A stretch of 64,000 nt of DNA from Amoebophrya sp. A120. Its lineage: Eukaryota; Sar; Dinophyceae; Syndiniales; Amoebophryaceae. The notes beneath the pieces were generated by a model. The model did no database searches. It was given only the letters and a program-made list of their open reading frames with translations, and was not told the origin of the DNA. Of the stretch, positions 34,257 to 47,019 are shown piece after piece (the stretch's first letter is position 1; the number at the start of each line of letters is the position of its first letter). The position numbers were made by a program, and so were the translations under genes. The stretch lies in NCBI GenBank assembly GCA_905178155.1, contig CAJINV010000003.1, positions 11,628,270 to 11,692,269 on the forward strand, written 5' to 3'.

Positions 34257-36104
34257 CTAGGAAAGGCGGAGCGAACGCAAAGGGACAGCCTCGCGACGTT
34301 CAACTTCGAGGCCTTGGTGAGGACGTTCAATTTCGTAGGCCTTGAAGTCCAACTCTTCGATGTCAACTCTCAGAAGGCGAGGCGCCGACTCGACAAAGTC
34401 CACCAAAAAGCTCCACTTCCATCGCGAACGGTAGGAAATACGCGGAGAGAATTTGCAAAGGGGGGTATACCCCCACCGGAAGTCGTAGTCGACAGTCCAA
34501 CTGATTTTCTTCACCGCCGTACTTGTGCCATTCGAGGAATCTTCGTAGTAGATATCGTCCACACGCATCCCTTGAGGTCCAACCTTGATTGCGGCTTCTC
34601 TGTTTGCATCAGCCCTGTCCGACACGTCTGCTGCAAACAGAATAGGATCCTCTTCCTCGACATTGTCCGTGCCCAGGATCGCATCCCAATAAGTGTCGTT
34701 GTAATTTCGCACAAGATATGGGACGAACTTACCCTCTGTCGACTGTCGAATGTTCTGGGGCAGCAACCTCTTGTCAGCCAGAGGCCCAGAATCTCTGCTC
34801 CATGTCCGAGACATGAGCAGCTTGCTCCATGTCCGAGACTCGTCACGAAACGGCAACTCTACGTGGCTGCGATCCCCACCTCGGGGGCGTAGGCCGGCAG
34901 CACTGACTCTCCCTTCGATGATGTCTCGCAGTATCGGGAAATGGAAAGATTTGACTAAGTCGCCAACTGCCTCCCACAACTTTCGAGCCTCTTCCTGGGG
35001 GGCGATATCAATCCCAATCTGGATCGCCTCCTCCGGCGGCGGCAACTTATTGAACAGGGAGGCTCTATGATGCGGACCGAACCAAAACGACTTCAAAGAG
35101 ACTGCTCCATCGGAATTATTGTCCCAACAGTCGGCGAGTTTCTGCTCGAAGGCGTTAAACTCGCGCAGGTCCTCTATTTCCTGGTCGTCACTTAAATTGA
35201 ACCGGTCAACAGCCTCACCAACCCTGCTAGCAGCGCTAAGAGCGCGCCTTCCAACAGCCTCACCAAGAGTGAGAGCAGCGCTAGCAGCGCTTCCAGCAGC
35301 GCGCAAGAGAAGTCCATTCCTCTCCGAAACTCGACTTGCAGACGCCCTACCTGCTGCACTGTGGAGGTTACCACCCAGTTCCAAGTCGACGAATCCGTCC
35401 TCCCTGGAAGAAGACGGCTGGCGCACCGCAGCGGAGCCGCGCCCCGGCCCCCCCAGCCCCACACGAGCTCGAGCACGAGACCCAGACGAAGCCGGTAGCG
35501 GCAGTGAATCACCACCATGGCCGTCAGACGGCTGGCGGTGCACCGCAACCACGTGCGCGCGTCCCGCGGAATGCCTCCCCACACGAGGCCCAGATGAGAC
35601 GCGTGTATGAACTGCAAAAGTATCGTACTCGTATAAATGCATTACAAATTTTCTCAGCATGAGAAATAAAATTTGTAATGCAGATTTACCTTAGCAAAAG
35701 GATTTGTAACGCATGATTGCAATACGAGTACGATACTTTTGCACAGGATAGTGTGACTTTTCCAACGCCGACCCGAAAAGCGACGAACCCAACAGGATAT
35801 GGATTGCAAATATGTCTGGGTCTGGAAACTTGTAATGCTAAAAGTGAATGATAGACGCACTGCAATACGCAGCTATGCATGTTGACAAATTTTTTGGCTT
35901 CCATGGCTTACGTATTCCGCATGGCATGGTAAGCTGCGCTTTTGCATGACAGGTAATAAGGCCTTTTCGTGCCTATGCAACACAGATGCTCGAGTCATGC
36001 CAGACAAGCATGACAAAATTGGATTCTTCCTGACCCAGACATTTTTGCATTTGATACAGGAACGACCACAACATCAAAACTCTGCCGAAGACCGCTCCTC
36101 CCAT
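34257..36104 (-). CDS. U1: predicted secreted protein of the array family (477 aa)
   Basis: Exons 36104-36057, 35792-35751 and 35600-34257 join in frame after removing two introners. The first two encode a signal peptide or anchor (MGGAVFGRVLMLWSFL, then LGSSLFGSALEKS); an in-frame ATG 13 codons upstream (MTSPQFRKTASRK) is an alternative start. Next comes an Arg/Ser/Gly/Pro-rich low-complexity region, an Ala-rich helical region (AAGSAASAALTLGEAVGRRA), a strongly conserved block (FEQKLADCWDNNSDGAVSL) resembling an EF-hand loop with the last ligand changed, and a folded-looking C-terminal half with LPQNIRQS, DDIYYEDSSNGTSTAV, KISWTVDY and VDFVESAPRLLRVDI. No known domain covers it. Multi-copy, secreted and variable fits a host- or surface-interaction protein, but that is inference. 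Confidence 0.75.
35606..35750. mobile_element. Introner, family B, second intron of U1
   Basis: 145 bp. Ends TATGAACTGCAAAAGTATCG and TATCCTGTGCAAAAGTATCG, then TACTCGTA. Direct repeat GCGTG/GTGTG (4/5). Present in U1 and U4, absent from U2, U3 and U5. Confidence 0.9.
35798..36056. mobile_element. Introner, family A, first intron of U1
   Basis: 259 bp. Ends TATGGATTGCAAATATGTCT and TATCAAATGCAAAAATGTCT: the outer bases differ while the core matches. Perfect direct repeat CAGGA. The same insertion site is occupied in all five units, so it predates the array. Confidence 0.9.
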
Positions 36105-36119
36105 TTTGCGGCTGGCAGT

Positions 36120-38070
36120 TTTCCGAAACTGAGGCGACGTCATTTTTATTTTAATTGCACACAAAAGACAATTGCGTGCTCGCTTCAATGATAAAGAGCG
36201 CGAAAACAAAATACTTATTTCTTTTTTACGTAAACTCAATGTTTTTTTTTGGACGTTTTGCTTTAAAGCAAACTCAACGATAGAGAGTGGGAAAATATTT
36301 CCTTGGACGTTTTTGCGTAAAAAGGCTTTTGCGCTTTTTGATTTTTTCAAAATAAATGGAGCTTGTGTTTTCTGATGCGAAGATTAGTTTTGAGCGAGCT
36401 TCTCTACTGTACTTTTTTGGACGAAGTAGCAAATTAATCTGTGGAGCCGTGACGTTTCAATTATTGTGATCGCCGACACGTCCGTGCTTTCTTTCTTTCC
36501 GTGCCTGGGCATGGCGTCAAAAGATCAAGGACCCAAAAGATCCGCTGTGTTTCCATTTTCATCATTTCTCTCTCCGGTTGATTCTGCGACGACTCTGACC
36601 CTAGAAAATCTGTTGTAACCTACAAAAATGCGCTGCGATCACTGATTTCGTCTAACCGAGTATTTATTTTCATTTTCATTTTCAGCATCGGTATTTATTG
36701 TATTCTAAATCGATTTTCCATTCCAATGAACAGGAGCCAGAGAGGAACGCCACTAAAACTCCCTCAAGTTGCACAAGTGGCTTGGTCCCTTTTTACACCC
36801 CATAGTATGCATCAAGGCCAATCATAGGCACTCCAGAGAGCAGAGAGGTCGTTGAGAGTCGTAGTTGGTTGCATTTCTAGAGCAATTTGAAATTCGATTT
36901 CTGGTGACTCATTAGTTTGGTACTACTCGTCACTGGTTCTTATACAAAATATCCGTGTCGATTCCGTCGTAGCAGTTCGGCAATTATCACCGCTGCGCGC
37001 TTTATTCTCTCATTTCAATTTGCGGTGTTGACCTCACTACATATCACCTAGGCGCTCATACATTCTTTTTTTTTTTATTTTTTCACTTAATCCTGCAATT
37101 TGTTCCAAAATATAGAGTGGGTTCGCATTCTGTTTAGTCTCTCCTCTGTTCCTTGAAGAGTCTACATCAACATCACCACACACGCCTTTCGGTTGGTTTT
37201 CATTATACACGGCTTTCAGTTTTACCATTCATCATACACTTGGAAAAGTTTCTGCTAGTACTGGTGCACGGTTTCTACAAACTACAACAACTACGCTTGG
37301 TGTAAAGATCAACCACAACTCTGCCTCTGTCTATCGATAAATTCTTTTTTTTTGGGGAAAAAAAAATTCCTCAAAAACATAGGGTGACGGTGAATGTTTG
37401 TGTTTCAAAAAATCAATTGTGCGCTCGCTTGCTTCTTCGGGCGAGCGAGTACCAGTTTACCTTGCTATCTATGTTCTTGAGTGTAAGCAGTTGACGACCA
37501 GTGTCTCAACCGGTCGCCATCGTGAACTGAAGAAACACTGCTAGTTTTAGCTGTGAACCAACAGTCACGGGGAGTTACCAGAGGGAAGGCCAGCCGGGGC
37601 TCGCAATCGTCCTTGGTTTCAGTATCAAAATACTCTTGACAATTGCAAGAATATTTTATTGTCCTTGTTTCAAGAAAAATCGCAATTGTCTCTGTTTCAA
37701 AAATCAATTGTGTGCTCGCCTCTTCAGGCGAGCGCGTAACTGTTTGTCATACTAAGTAAGTATGTTCCTGTTTGTGAATAGCTGGCAACTAGTGTCGCAA
37801 CAAGTCGCCACCGGAGCCTGACGAAACGCCGCCCGTTTTAGTAGTGAACGGCCAAGCTCGGGGAGTTGCCGGGAGAAGGACTGCCGAAGCTTTCCCTCAG
37901 CCCTGGCTTCAGACTGGAGCAAAACTACCTCCTCTTCCGTAATGCTCCCGTCAACCTCCGCACAACCACAAGGCCCAAAACAAGCCGCCTCTACCAGGTC
38001 CAAAACAAGGTACAAAACAAGGTCCAAAACTGTTTCAAAAATCAAAATGCGAACCCGCATGCAGCACGTT
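36120..38070. other. Spacer between U1 and U2
   Basis: 5' flank of U1 and 3' flank of U2. No supported gene. Short open frames recur in other spacers only because the DNA is duplicated. Contains T-rich tracts and the GCGAGCG hairpins described in the findings. Confidence 0.5.
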
Positions 38071-38074
38071 CGCT

Positions 38075-39796
38075 CTAGAAAAAGCTGAGCGAACGCAAAG
38101 GGACAGACCCAGCCCGGTGATGTTCAGCTTCCACACGTTGGAAAGGAACTTCGAAGACTTCGAAGTCCATCTCTTTGATGTCAACTCTCAGAAGGCGAGG
38201 CGCCGACTCGACAAAGTCCACCAAAAAGCTCCACTCCCATGTTGAGCGGCAAGAAATAGGCGGGAAGGTATTGTAATGATCCGCTTCGGAAATCGCATCG
38301 GTATACTTCCTTTGGAACTCGTAGTCGACAGTCCAACTGATTTTTTTCTTCATCGCCGTACTTGTGCCATTCGAGGAACCTTCGTGGACATCGTCCACAC
38401 GCATCCCTCGAGGTCCAGCGCCAACCTTGATTGCGGCTTCTATGTCGGTATCGGGCCTGTCGAGGATCGCCTTCCAATAGATATCGCTGTATGATCGCGC
38501 AAGAAATGAGACTCTCTTACCCTCTCTCGACTGTCGAATGTTCTGGGGCAGCAAGTCCTTTCTAGACAGAGGCCCACGAGTTCTGGACCATATATCACAT
38601 AACGAGAACGGAACGTCGTCCCGCAGAAAGCCCTGTTCGTCACGAAACCACCACGGAGGCATTTCGATTGTGCGAACCCCATTGCGGGGGCAACGGCCGG
38701 CTTGTGCGTGCCCAAAATCGGGTTTTTCCTCGATGATGCGTTGCAGTGTCGGGAAATGGAAAGATTTAACTAAGTCGCCAACTGCCTTCCATAACTTTCG
38801 AGCCTCTTCCTGGAGAATGAATCGCCTGTCCAGCGGCGCGATATCAAAAATCCCGATCTGGATCGCCTCGTCCGGCGGCGGCAACCTGTTGAACAGGGGC
38901 TGTTGTTTAAGACCTTGTAGTTGCCTCATTTGCGGACCGAACCAAAACGACTTCAAAGAGACTGCACCATCGGAATTATTGTCCCAACAGTCGGCGAGTT
39001 TCTGCTCGAAGGCGTTAAACACGCGCTCGTCCTCAAGTTCGCGTTTTGCCTTTGCATTCCACCGTTCTGCATTTGCATTCCACCGGTCAACAGCCTCACC
39101 AAACCTGCTAGCAGCGCTAGCAACGCTTTCAGCAGCGCGCGAGAGAAGTCCATTCGTCTCCGAAACTGGACGTGCAGACGCCCTACCTGCTGCACTGTGG
39201 TGGTTAATACCTGTTTCCAAGTCGACGAATTCGTCCTCCCTGGAGGGAGACGGCTGGCGCACCGCAACCACGCGCACGGCTCCCGCGGAGCCGCGCCCCG
39301 GCCCCCCCAGCCCCACACGAGCTCGAGACCCAGACGAAGCCGGTAGCGGCAGTGAATCACCACCATGGCCGTCAGACGGCTGGTGGTGCACCGCAACCAC
39401 GCGCGCGGGTCCCGCGGAATGCCTCCCCACACGAGGCCCAGAAGCAGGGAAGCGTGACTTTTCCAACGCCGACCCGAAAAGCGACGAACCCAACAGGATA
39501 TCAAATGCAAATGTGTCTGGGTCTGGAAAGTTGCAAGGTTTGTCATGCTAGGCTAGCAAGACTCTTAAGCCTGTCATGCACGTTGCCCGAAAGCCCTATT
39601 TTTCTGTGATGCAGAAAGGCAGTTTGTCATGTAGTATAGGCAACACTTAGAAGCTCAGAAACTTGTCATGCTGAGCCATCATTGGTGGCATCCAAGTGCT
39701 ACGCCACTCAGCATTACAAGTTTCCAGACCCAGACATATTTGCATTTGATACAGGAACGACCACAACAAAACGCCACCGAAGACCGCTCCTCCCAT
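38075..39796 (-). CDS. U2: predicted secreted protein of the array family (487 aa)
   Basis: Exons 39796-39752 (MGGAVFGGVLLWSFL) and 39493-38075 join in frame; only one introner is present. The second exon begins LGSSLFGSALEKSRFPASG, so this copy shows the empty site where U1 and U3 carry a second introner. It shares the EF-hand-like block but differs from U1 through much of the C-terminal half (PPWWFRDEQGFLRDDVPF, RKDLLPQNIRQSREGKRV). Its 3' half is identical to that of U4 apart from a base or two near 38.94 kb. No family recognised. Confidence 0.75.
39499..39751. mobile_element. Introner, family A, intron of U2
   Basis: 253 bp. Ends TATCAAATGCAAATGTGTCT and TATCAAATGCAAATATGTCT. Perfect direct repeat CAGGA; same site as in U1. 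Confidence 0.9.
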
Positions 39797-39999
39797 TTTG
39801 CGGCTGGCTGTTTTCCGAAACTGCGGCGACGTCATTTTTATCTATTAATTGCACACAAAAGAAAAAAACTCAAACTCAACGATAAAGAGCGCGAAAAATA
39901 TAAATACTTGTTTCTTTTGGACGTTTTTGCGTAAAAAGGCTTCTCCTTTTGCTCTTTGGTTTTTTCAAAAATGGAGCTTGTGTTGTCTGATGCGAAGAT

Positions 40000-41837
40000 T
40001 AGTTTTGAGCGAGCTTCTCTACTGTACCTTTTTGGACGAAGTAGCAAATTAATCTGTGGAGACGTGACGTTTCATTCATTGCGATCGCCGACACGTCCGC
40101 GCCTTCTTTCTTTCTTTCCGTGCCTGGGCATGGTGTCAAAAGATCAAGGCCCTAAAAGATCCGCTGTGTTTCCATTTTCATCATTTCTCTCTCCGGTAGA
40201 TCCTGCGACGACTCTGAACCCAAAAATGTGCAGTGATCATTGATTTCGTCCAACGGAGTACAAGTTTTTATTATGTTTTTATTTTCAGCATCGATAGTCA
40301 TATTTATAAATCGACTTTCCATTCCAATGAACAGGAGCCACAGAGGAACGCCACTACAGCTTCCTCAAGTTGCACAAGTGGCTTGGTCCCTTTTTACACC
40401 CCATAGTATGCATCAAGGCCAATCATACGCACTCCAGAGAGCAGAGAGGTCGTTGAGAGTCGTAGTTGGTTGCATTTCTAGAGCAATTTGAAATTCGATT
40501 TCTGGTGACTCATTAGTTTGGTACTACTCGTCACTGTTTCCTATACAAAATATCCGTGTCGATTCCGTCGTAGCAGTTCGGCAATTATCACCGCTCCACG
40601 CTTTATTCTTTCATTTCAATTTGCGATGTGCAAAATTTGCATTTCGACTTGCATTTGTTGATTGAGTCTTAATTATTTCTCTTGTGAGTTACAGTGTGGT
40701 CCTGAAGCCAATGTCCACAAGCAGCTTCAGAAGCACTACGTGTAATTGGTGTAAAATTTTTCGATGCTATTGATTCTTCATATCCTCTACTTCACAGCAG
40801 GGCCAGGAGTATAAATAAACAAGTACAAAAAAAAGCTCGCAGTGTGCTGTTCCAAGCAAACCTCTTTTTCCCGTGTGCTATTGTGGTCGGTCTGTCGTCC
40901 CGTATAACGTGAGCAGGTTCGACACGTCCTTTTGCAAGATTCCGAATTTCGTCTTCTATCGCCGGGGAAAATCTTCAACATCGCTTTCGTATACAGAACA
41001 TCTTTTTCCAAGTTCTTCTATCAAGATCACCCTTCCCCCTCCCAATACGCAGCGGGGCATGATCTTGATCCGCCCCGGTATCCTAACACTGTCAGTGATC
41101 TTACGGTTATGCATACAAAACAGAATGAATGCCAGAGCGACGCACAAGCGATGTGAAAAAGACATTTTCTCTAGCCGTATCTTCTGTTGTGTGTCCAAGA
41201 AGCCCAGCACCATTTTCTGCTCCTGCGCAAACTCGCCAAACTCTCCGCGGACACCCTCTAGCGAGGTCCACAGGTCCCGAATCTAGTTTGTTGGTTATTC
41301 TTAAACAGCACTTCGTACATATCATGCGCACAAAACAACCAGGAATTGCGCCCATAGGCGTACCTGTGGTCCCAACGGCGCATGTGAACAAAAAGACCTT
41401 GGTCTGCATGCAAGAAAAGAATCACGAAATAATAAATTCCATTTATACTTGTTTTTTATTCGCGTTGGTTGACTGTTCGGTCTCCGCCGCCTTTTGGTTT
41501 ACAACTTGCTGTGGCTCCATGGCGTCGAGCAAAACTTTCACGTCGCCGGCCACTTCTTTTATCCTGGTCGAAAGGTAGGTTTCCAGCTGTTTGTAGTCCT
41601 GCCGGCGCAAGTCCCCCTCCTCTTCCAGCCTGCTCTGCCAGGACCGCTCCGCCCGCTCTATCCAGTCGCCCTTTTCGTTCAGCTCCGACTGGAAAAAGTC
41701 CACCTGCTTCTTCATCTGGTCGGAAGATGTGAAGTTGTCAGAGACAAATTTCTGCATGTAGTCCTGTTGGTCCTTCATCTTGCGCTCCCTGTTTTATTTT
41801 GAGAAAATTTTGAATTTCCTCAAAGTACTTGTTCACC
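40000..41837. repeat. Segmental duplicate of 52261-54098
   Basis: About 1.84 kb nearly identical to the DNA from the U5 5' flank through the last exon of the coiled-coil gene. Identity stops at about 41837 and 54098, just beyond the exon's acceptor, where the two sequences diverge abruptly after GTACTTGTTCA. Confidence 0.9.
41443..41787 (-). pseudogene. Orphan copy of the last exon of the coiled-coil gene
   Basis: Matches the last exon at 53704-54049 almost base for base (start MKDQQDYMQKFVSDNF, end STNANKKQV and stop). The upstream three exons and the intron sequence before about 41837 are absent, so this is a 3' fragment carried along with the array. It keeps an open 111-codon frame from an internal ATG and the AACAG acceptor, so capture by another transcript is not excluded. 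Confidence 0.8.
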
Positions 41838-42649
41838 TCTGGCCACTTGAAAACTGCCGGTCGTTTTGGATAAGACATGTCAAAAAGATCGCTAGATTAG
41901 AACGTTCGTGACCTCACTACATACTACGGAGACTTTAGTTTGCTAGAACAAGAATCAGCAAGCACATCCATCAAGCTGCAGTTTGCTACAAATCCGATTG
42001 TTCCAGTGAACACGAGCCAAACAAGAAACACGCCACTCATGACGCACATGACCTCACTACAGGTCACCTAATCGCACATACATTCTCTTTTTTTCATTTT
42101 TTCAATTAATCCTACAATTTGTTCCAAAATATGGAGTGTGTTTGCATTCTGTTTAGTCTCTCCTCTGTTTCTTGAAGAGTCTACATCAACATCAGCACAC
42201 ACACCTTTCAGTTGTTTTTCATTATACACGGCTTTCAGTTTTACCATTCATCATACACTTGGTAAAGTTTCTGCTAGTACTGGTGCACAGTTTCTACAAA
42301 AGAGGCGCGAAAGCGGAACTACAACAACTACGTTTAATGTGAAGATCGCCCACAACTTTGTCTCTCTCCACCGATAAAGTCTTTTTTTGGGTAAAAAAAA
42401 ATTCCTCCAAAACATACATAGGGTGACGGTGAATGTTTGTGTTTCAAAAAAAAAAATTTGCGCTCGCTTGCTTCTTCGGGCGAGCGAGAACAACCAGGTT
42501 ACCTTACATCTATGTTCCTGAGTGTAAGTAGTTGACGACCAGTGTCTCAACCGGTCGCCACCGTGAACTGAAGAAACACTGCTAGTTTTAGCTATGAACC
42601 AACAGTCACGGGGAGTTACCAGAGGGAAAGCAAGCCGGGGCTTGCAATC

Positions 42650-42716
42650 GTCCCTGGTTTCACTATCAAAATACTCTTGACACTTGCAAGAATATTTTGA
42701 TACTGAAACCAGGGAC
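42650..42716. repeat. Long inverted repeat 3' of U3
   Basis: Same 30-bp stem as at 33786-33852. Confidence 0.85.
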
Positions 42717-43144
42717 AATTGTCCCTGTTTCAAGAAAAATCGCAATTGTCTCTGTTTCAAAAATCAGTTGTGTGCTCTCCTCTTCAGGCGAGCGCGTAAC
42801 TGTTTGTCATACTAAGTATGTTCCTGTTTGTGAATAGCTGGCAACTAGTGTCGCAACCAGTCGCCACCAGAGCCTGACGAAACACCGCCCGTTTTAGTAG
42901 TGAACGGCCAAGCTCGGGGAGTTGCCGGGGAGAAGGACTGCCGAAGCCCTTCCCTCAGCCCTGGCTTCAGACTGAAGCAAAACTACCTCCTCTTCCGTAA
43001 TGCTCCCGTCAACCTCCGCACAACCACAAGGTCCAAAACAAGCCGCCTCTACACGGTCCAAAACAAGGTCCAAAACAAGGTTCAAAACAAAGTTCAAAAC
43101 TGTTTCAAAAGGCCAAATACGAACCCGCCTGCAGCACGGTCGCT

Positions 43145-45045
43145 CTAGAAAAGGCGGAGCGAACGCAAAGGGACAGGTCCAGCGTCGCGACGTTCAACTT
43201 CGAGGCCTTGGTGAGGACGTTCAATTTCGTAGGCCTTGAAGTCCAACTCTTCGATGTCAACTCTCAGAAGGCGAGGCGCCGACTCGACAAAGTCCACAAA
43301 AAAGCTCCACTTCCATTGCGAAAAGTAGGAAATAGGCGGAGAGATCTGGCAATGGGTTGTATACCCCCACCGGAAGTCGTAGTCGACAGTCCAACTGATT
43401 TTCTTCACCGCCGTACTTGTGCCATTCGAGGAATCTTCGTAGTAGATATCGTCCACACGCATCCCTTGAGGTCCAACCTTGATTGCGGCTTCTCTGTTTG
43501 CATCAGCCCTGTCCGACACGTCTGCTGCAAACAGAATAGGATCCTCTTCTTTGTCTTTGTCTTTGTCTAGGATCGCATCCCAATAAGTGTCGTTGTAATT
43601 TCGCTCAAGATATGGGACGAACTTACCCTCTGTCGACTGTCGAATGTTCTGGGGCAGCAACCTCTTGTCAGCCAGAGGCCCAGAATCTCTGCTCCATGTC
43701 CGAGACATGAGCAGCTTGCTCCATGTCCGAGACTCGTCACGAAACGGCAACTCTACGTGGCTGCGATCCCCACCTCGGGGGCGTAGGCCGGCAGCACTGG
43801 CTTTCCCTTCGATGATGTCTCGCAGTCTCGGGAAATGGAAAGATTTGACTAAGTCGCCAACTGCCTCCCACAACTTTCGAACCTCTTCCTGGGGGGCGAT
43901 ATAAATCCCAATCTGGATCGCCTCCTCCGGCGGCGGCAACTTGTTGAACAGGGAGGCTCTATTATGCGGACCGAACCAAAACGACTTCAAAGAGACTGCA
44001 CCATCGGAATTATTGTCCCAACAGTCGGCGAGTTTCTGCTCGAAGTCGTTAAACTCGCGCAGGTCCTCTATTTCCTGGTCGTCACTTAAATTGAACCGGT
44101 CAACAGCCTCACCAACCCTGCTAGCAGCGCTAACAGCGCGCCTTCCAACAGCCTTACCAAGAGTGAGAGCAGCGCTAGCAGCGCTTCCAGCAGCGCGCGA
44201 GAGAAGTCCATTCCTCTCCGAAACTCGACTTGCAGACGCCCTATCTGCTGCATTGTGGTTACTACCCAGTTCCAAGTCGACGAATCCGTCCCCGGGGGAA
44301 GACGGCTGGCGCACCGCAACCAAGCGCGCGTGTCCCGCGGAGCGCCCCCCCACACGACGAGGCCCAGGAGATGAGTATCAAAATGAAAAATCCCCCCTCC
44401 CCATACCAAAACGGAGATTTGTGTAGCATGATTTGCTACCACAAATCATGTTGTCATGCTAGAAAGCAAAAGATGCGGACTGTAGTGCTGGCTGGCGTGG
44501 GAAAACCTCGCATCTTCAGCATCACAGGAGGCCACTGTAAGTGGGAAACAGCATGACAAATCGCCTGCAATTTAGGCCGCAACTGCGTCTCTTGGCCTTC
44601 TAGCAATACAAGTCGACTTGTGTACGCAAATCCAGCATCACAAATGTCCTTTTCAATATGGGGAGGGAAGTTTTTTCCTCACGATAATGAGACGCGTGAC
44701 TTTTCCAACGCCGACCCGAAAAGCGACGAGCCCAACAGGATATGGATTGCAAACATGTCTGGGTCTGGACTCTTGTAATGCTAAAAGTGAATGATAGACG
44801 CACTGCAATACGCAGCTATACATGACAAATTTTTTGGCTTCCATGGCTTACGTATTCCGCATGGCAAGCTGCGCTTTTGCATGACAGGTAATAGGGCCTT
44901 TTCGTGCCTGTGCAACACAGATGCTCGAGTCATGCTCATGCCAGACAAGCATGACAAACTTGCACTCTTCCTGACCCAGACATTTTTGCATTTGATACAG
45001 GAACGACCACAACATCAAAACTCCGCCGAAGACCGCTCCTCCCAT
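43145..45045 (-). CDS. U3: predicted secreted protein of the array family (about 440 aa)
   Basis: Exons are about 45045-44998, 44735-44687 and 44370-43145. The last two join as KSRVS to PGPRRVGGRSAGHARL across a family D introner unique to this copy. The Arg/Ser/Gly-rich region is shorter than in U1. Otherwise it is close to U1, with the same C-terminal half apart from scattered changes (a run of Asp/Glu-Lys codons, DKDKDKEEDP, replaces GTDNVEEEDP) and the same 3' flank to within a few bases. Confidence 0.75.
44376..44686. mobile_element. Introner, family D, unique to U3
   Basis: 311 bp. Left end TATCAAAATGAAAAATCCCC; right end (reversed) TATCGTGAGGAAAAAACTTC then CCTCCCCATAT. Perfect direct repeat ATGAG. 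Confidence 0.9.
44741..44997. mobile_element. Introner, family A, first intron of U3
   Basis: 257 bp. Ends TATGGATTGCAAACATGTCT and TATCAAATGCAAAAATGTCT. Direct repeat CAGGA. Confidence 0.9.
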
Positions 45046-47019
45046 TTTGCGGCTGGCAGTTTTCCGAAACTGAGGCGACGTCATTTTTATTTTAATTGCA
45101 CACAAAAGACAATTGCGTGCTCGCTTCAATGATAAAGAGCGCGAAAACAAAATACTTATTTCTTTTTTACGTAAACTCAATGTTTTTTTTTGGACGTTTT
45201 GCTTTAAAGCAAACTCAACGATAGAGAGTGGGAAAATATTTCTTTGGACGTTTTTGCGTAAAAAGGCTTTTGCGCTTTTTGATTTTTTCAAAATAAATGG
45301 AGCTTGTGTTTTCTGATGCGAAGATTAGTTTTGAGCGAGCTTCTCTACTGTACTTTTTTGGACGAAGTAGCAAATTAATCTGTGGAGCCGTGACGTTTCA
45401 ATTATTGTGATCGCCGACACGTCCGTGCTTTCTTTCTTTCTTTCCGTGCCTGGGCATGGCGTCAAAAGATCAAGGACCCAAAAGATCCGCTGTGTTTCCA
45501 TTTTCATCATTTCTCTCTCCGGTTGATTCTGCGACGACTCTGACCCTAGAAAATCTGTTGTAACCTACAAAAATGCGCTGCGATCACTGATTTCGTCTAA
45601 CCGAGTATTTATTTTCATTTTCATTTTCAGCATCGGTATTTATTGTATTCTAAATCGATTTTCCATTCCAATGAACAGGAGCCAGAGAGGAACGCCACTA
45701 AAACTCCCTCAAGTTGCACAAGTGGCTTGGTCCCTTTTTACACCCCATAGTATGCATCAAGGCCAATCATAGGCACTCCAGAGAGCAGAGAGGTCGTTGA
45801 GAGTCGTAGTTGGTTGCATTTCTAGAGCAATTTGAAATTCGATTTCTGGTGACTCATTAGTTTGGTACTACTCGTCACTGGTTCCTATACAAAATATCCG
45901 TGTCGATTCCGTCGTAGCAGTTCGGCAATTATCACCGCTGCACGCTTTATTCTTTCATTTCAATTTGCGGTGTTGACCTCACTACATATCACCTAGGCGC
46001 TCATACATTCTTTTTTTTTTTATTTTTTCACTTAATCCTGCAATTTGTTCCAAAATATAGAGTGGGTTCGCATTCTGTTTAGTCTCTCCTCTGTTCCTTG
46101 AAGAGTCTACATCAACATCACCACACACGCCTTTCGGTTGGTTTTCATTATACACGGCTTTCAGTTTTACCATTCATCATACACTTGGAAAAGTTTCTGC
46201 TAGTACTGGTGCACGGTTTCTACAAACTACAACAACTACGCTTGGTGTAAAGATCAACCACAACTCTGCCTCTGTCTATCGATAAATTCTTTTTTTTTGG
46301 GGAAAAAAAAATTCCTCAAAAACATAGGGTGACGGTGAATGTTTGTGTTTCAAAAAATCAATTGTGCGCTCGCTTGCTTCTTCGGGCGAGCGAGTACCAG
46401 TTTACCTTGCTATCTATGTTCTTGAGTGTAAGCAGTTGACGACCAGTGTCTCAACCGGTCGCCATCGTGAACTGAAGAAACACTGCTAGTTTTAGCTGTG
46501 AACCAACAGTCACGGGGAGTTACCAGAGGGAAGGCCAGCCGGGGCTCGCAATCGTCCTTGGTTTCAGTATCAAAATACTCTTGACAATTGCAAGAATATT
46601 TTATTGTCCTTGTTTCAAGAAAAATCGCAATTGTCTCTGTTTCAAAAATCAATTGTGTGCTCGCCTCTTCAGGCGAGCGCGTAACTGTTTGTCATACTAA
46701 GTAAGTATGTTCCTGTTTGTGAATAGCTGGCAACTAGTGTCGCAACAAGTCGCCACCGGAGCCTGACGAAACGCCGCCCGTTTTAGTAGTGAACGGCCAA
46801 GCTCGGGGAGTTGCCGGGAGAAGGACTGCCGAAGCTTTCCCTCAGCCCTGGCTTCAGACTGGAGCAAAACTACCTCCTCTTCCGTAATGCTCCCGTCAAC
46901 CTCCGCACAACCACAAGGCCCAAAACAAGCCGCCTCTACCAGGTCCAAAACAAGGTACAAAACAAGGTCCAAAACTGTTTCAAAAATCAAAATGCGAACC
47001 CGCATGCAGCACGTTCGCT

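Noticed and set aside
38538-39551. 337-codon plus-strand frame, and similar ones opposite the other array genes
   Set aside because: Antisense to the secreted-protein exons; no start context, motifs or splice logic of their own.
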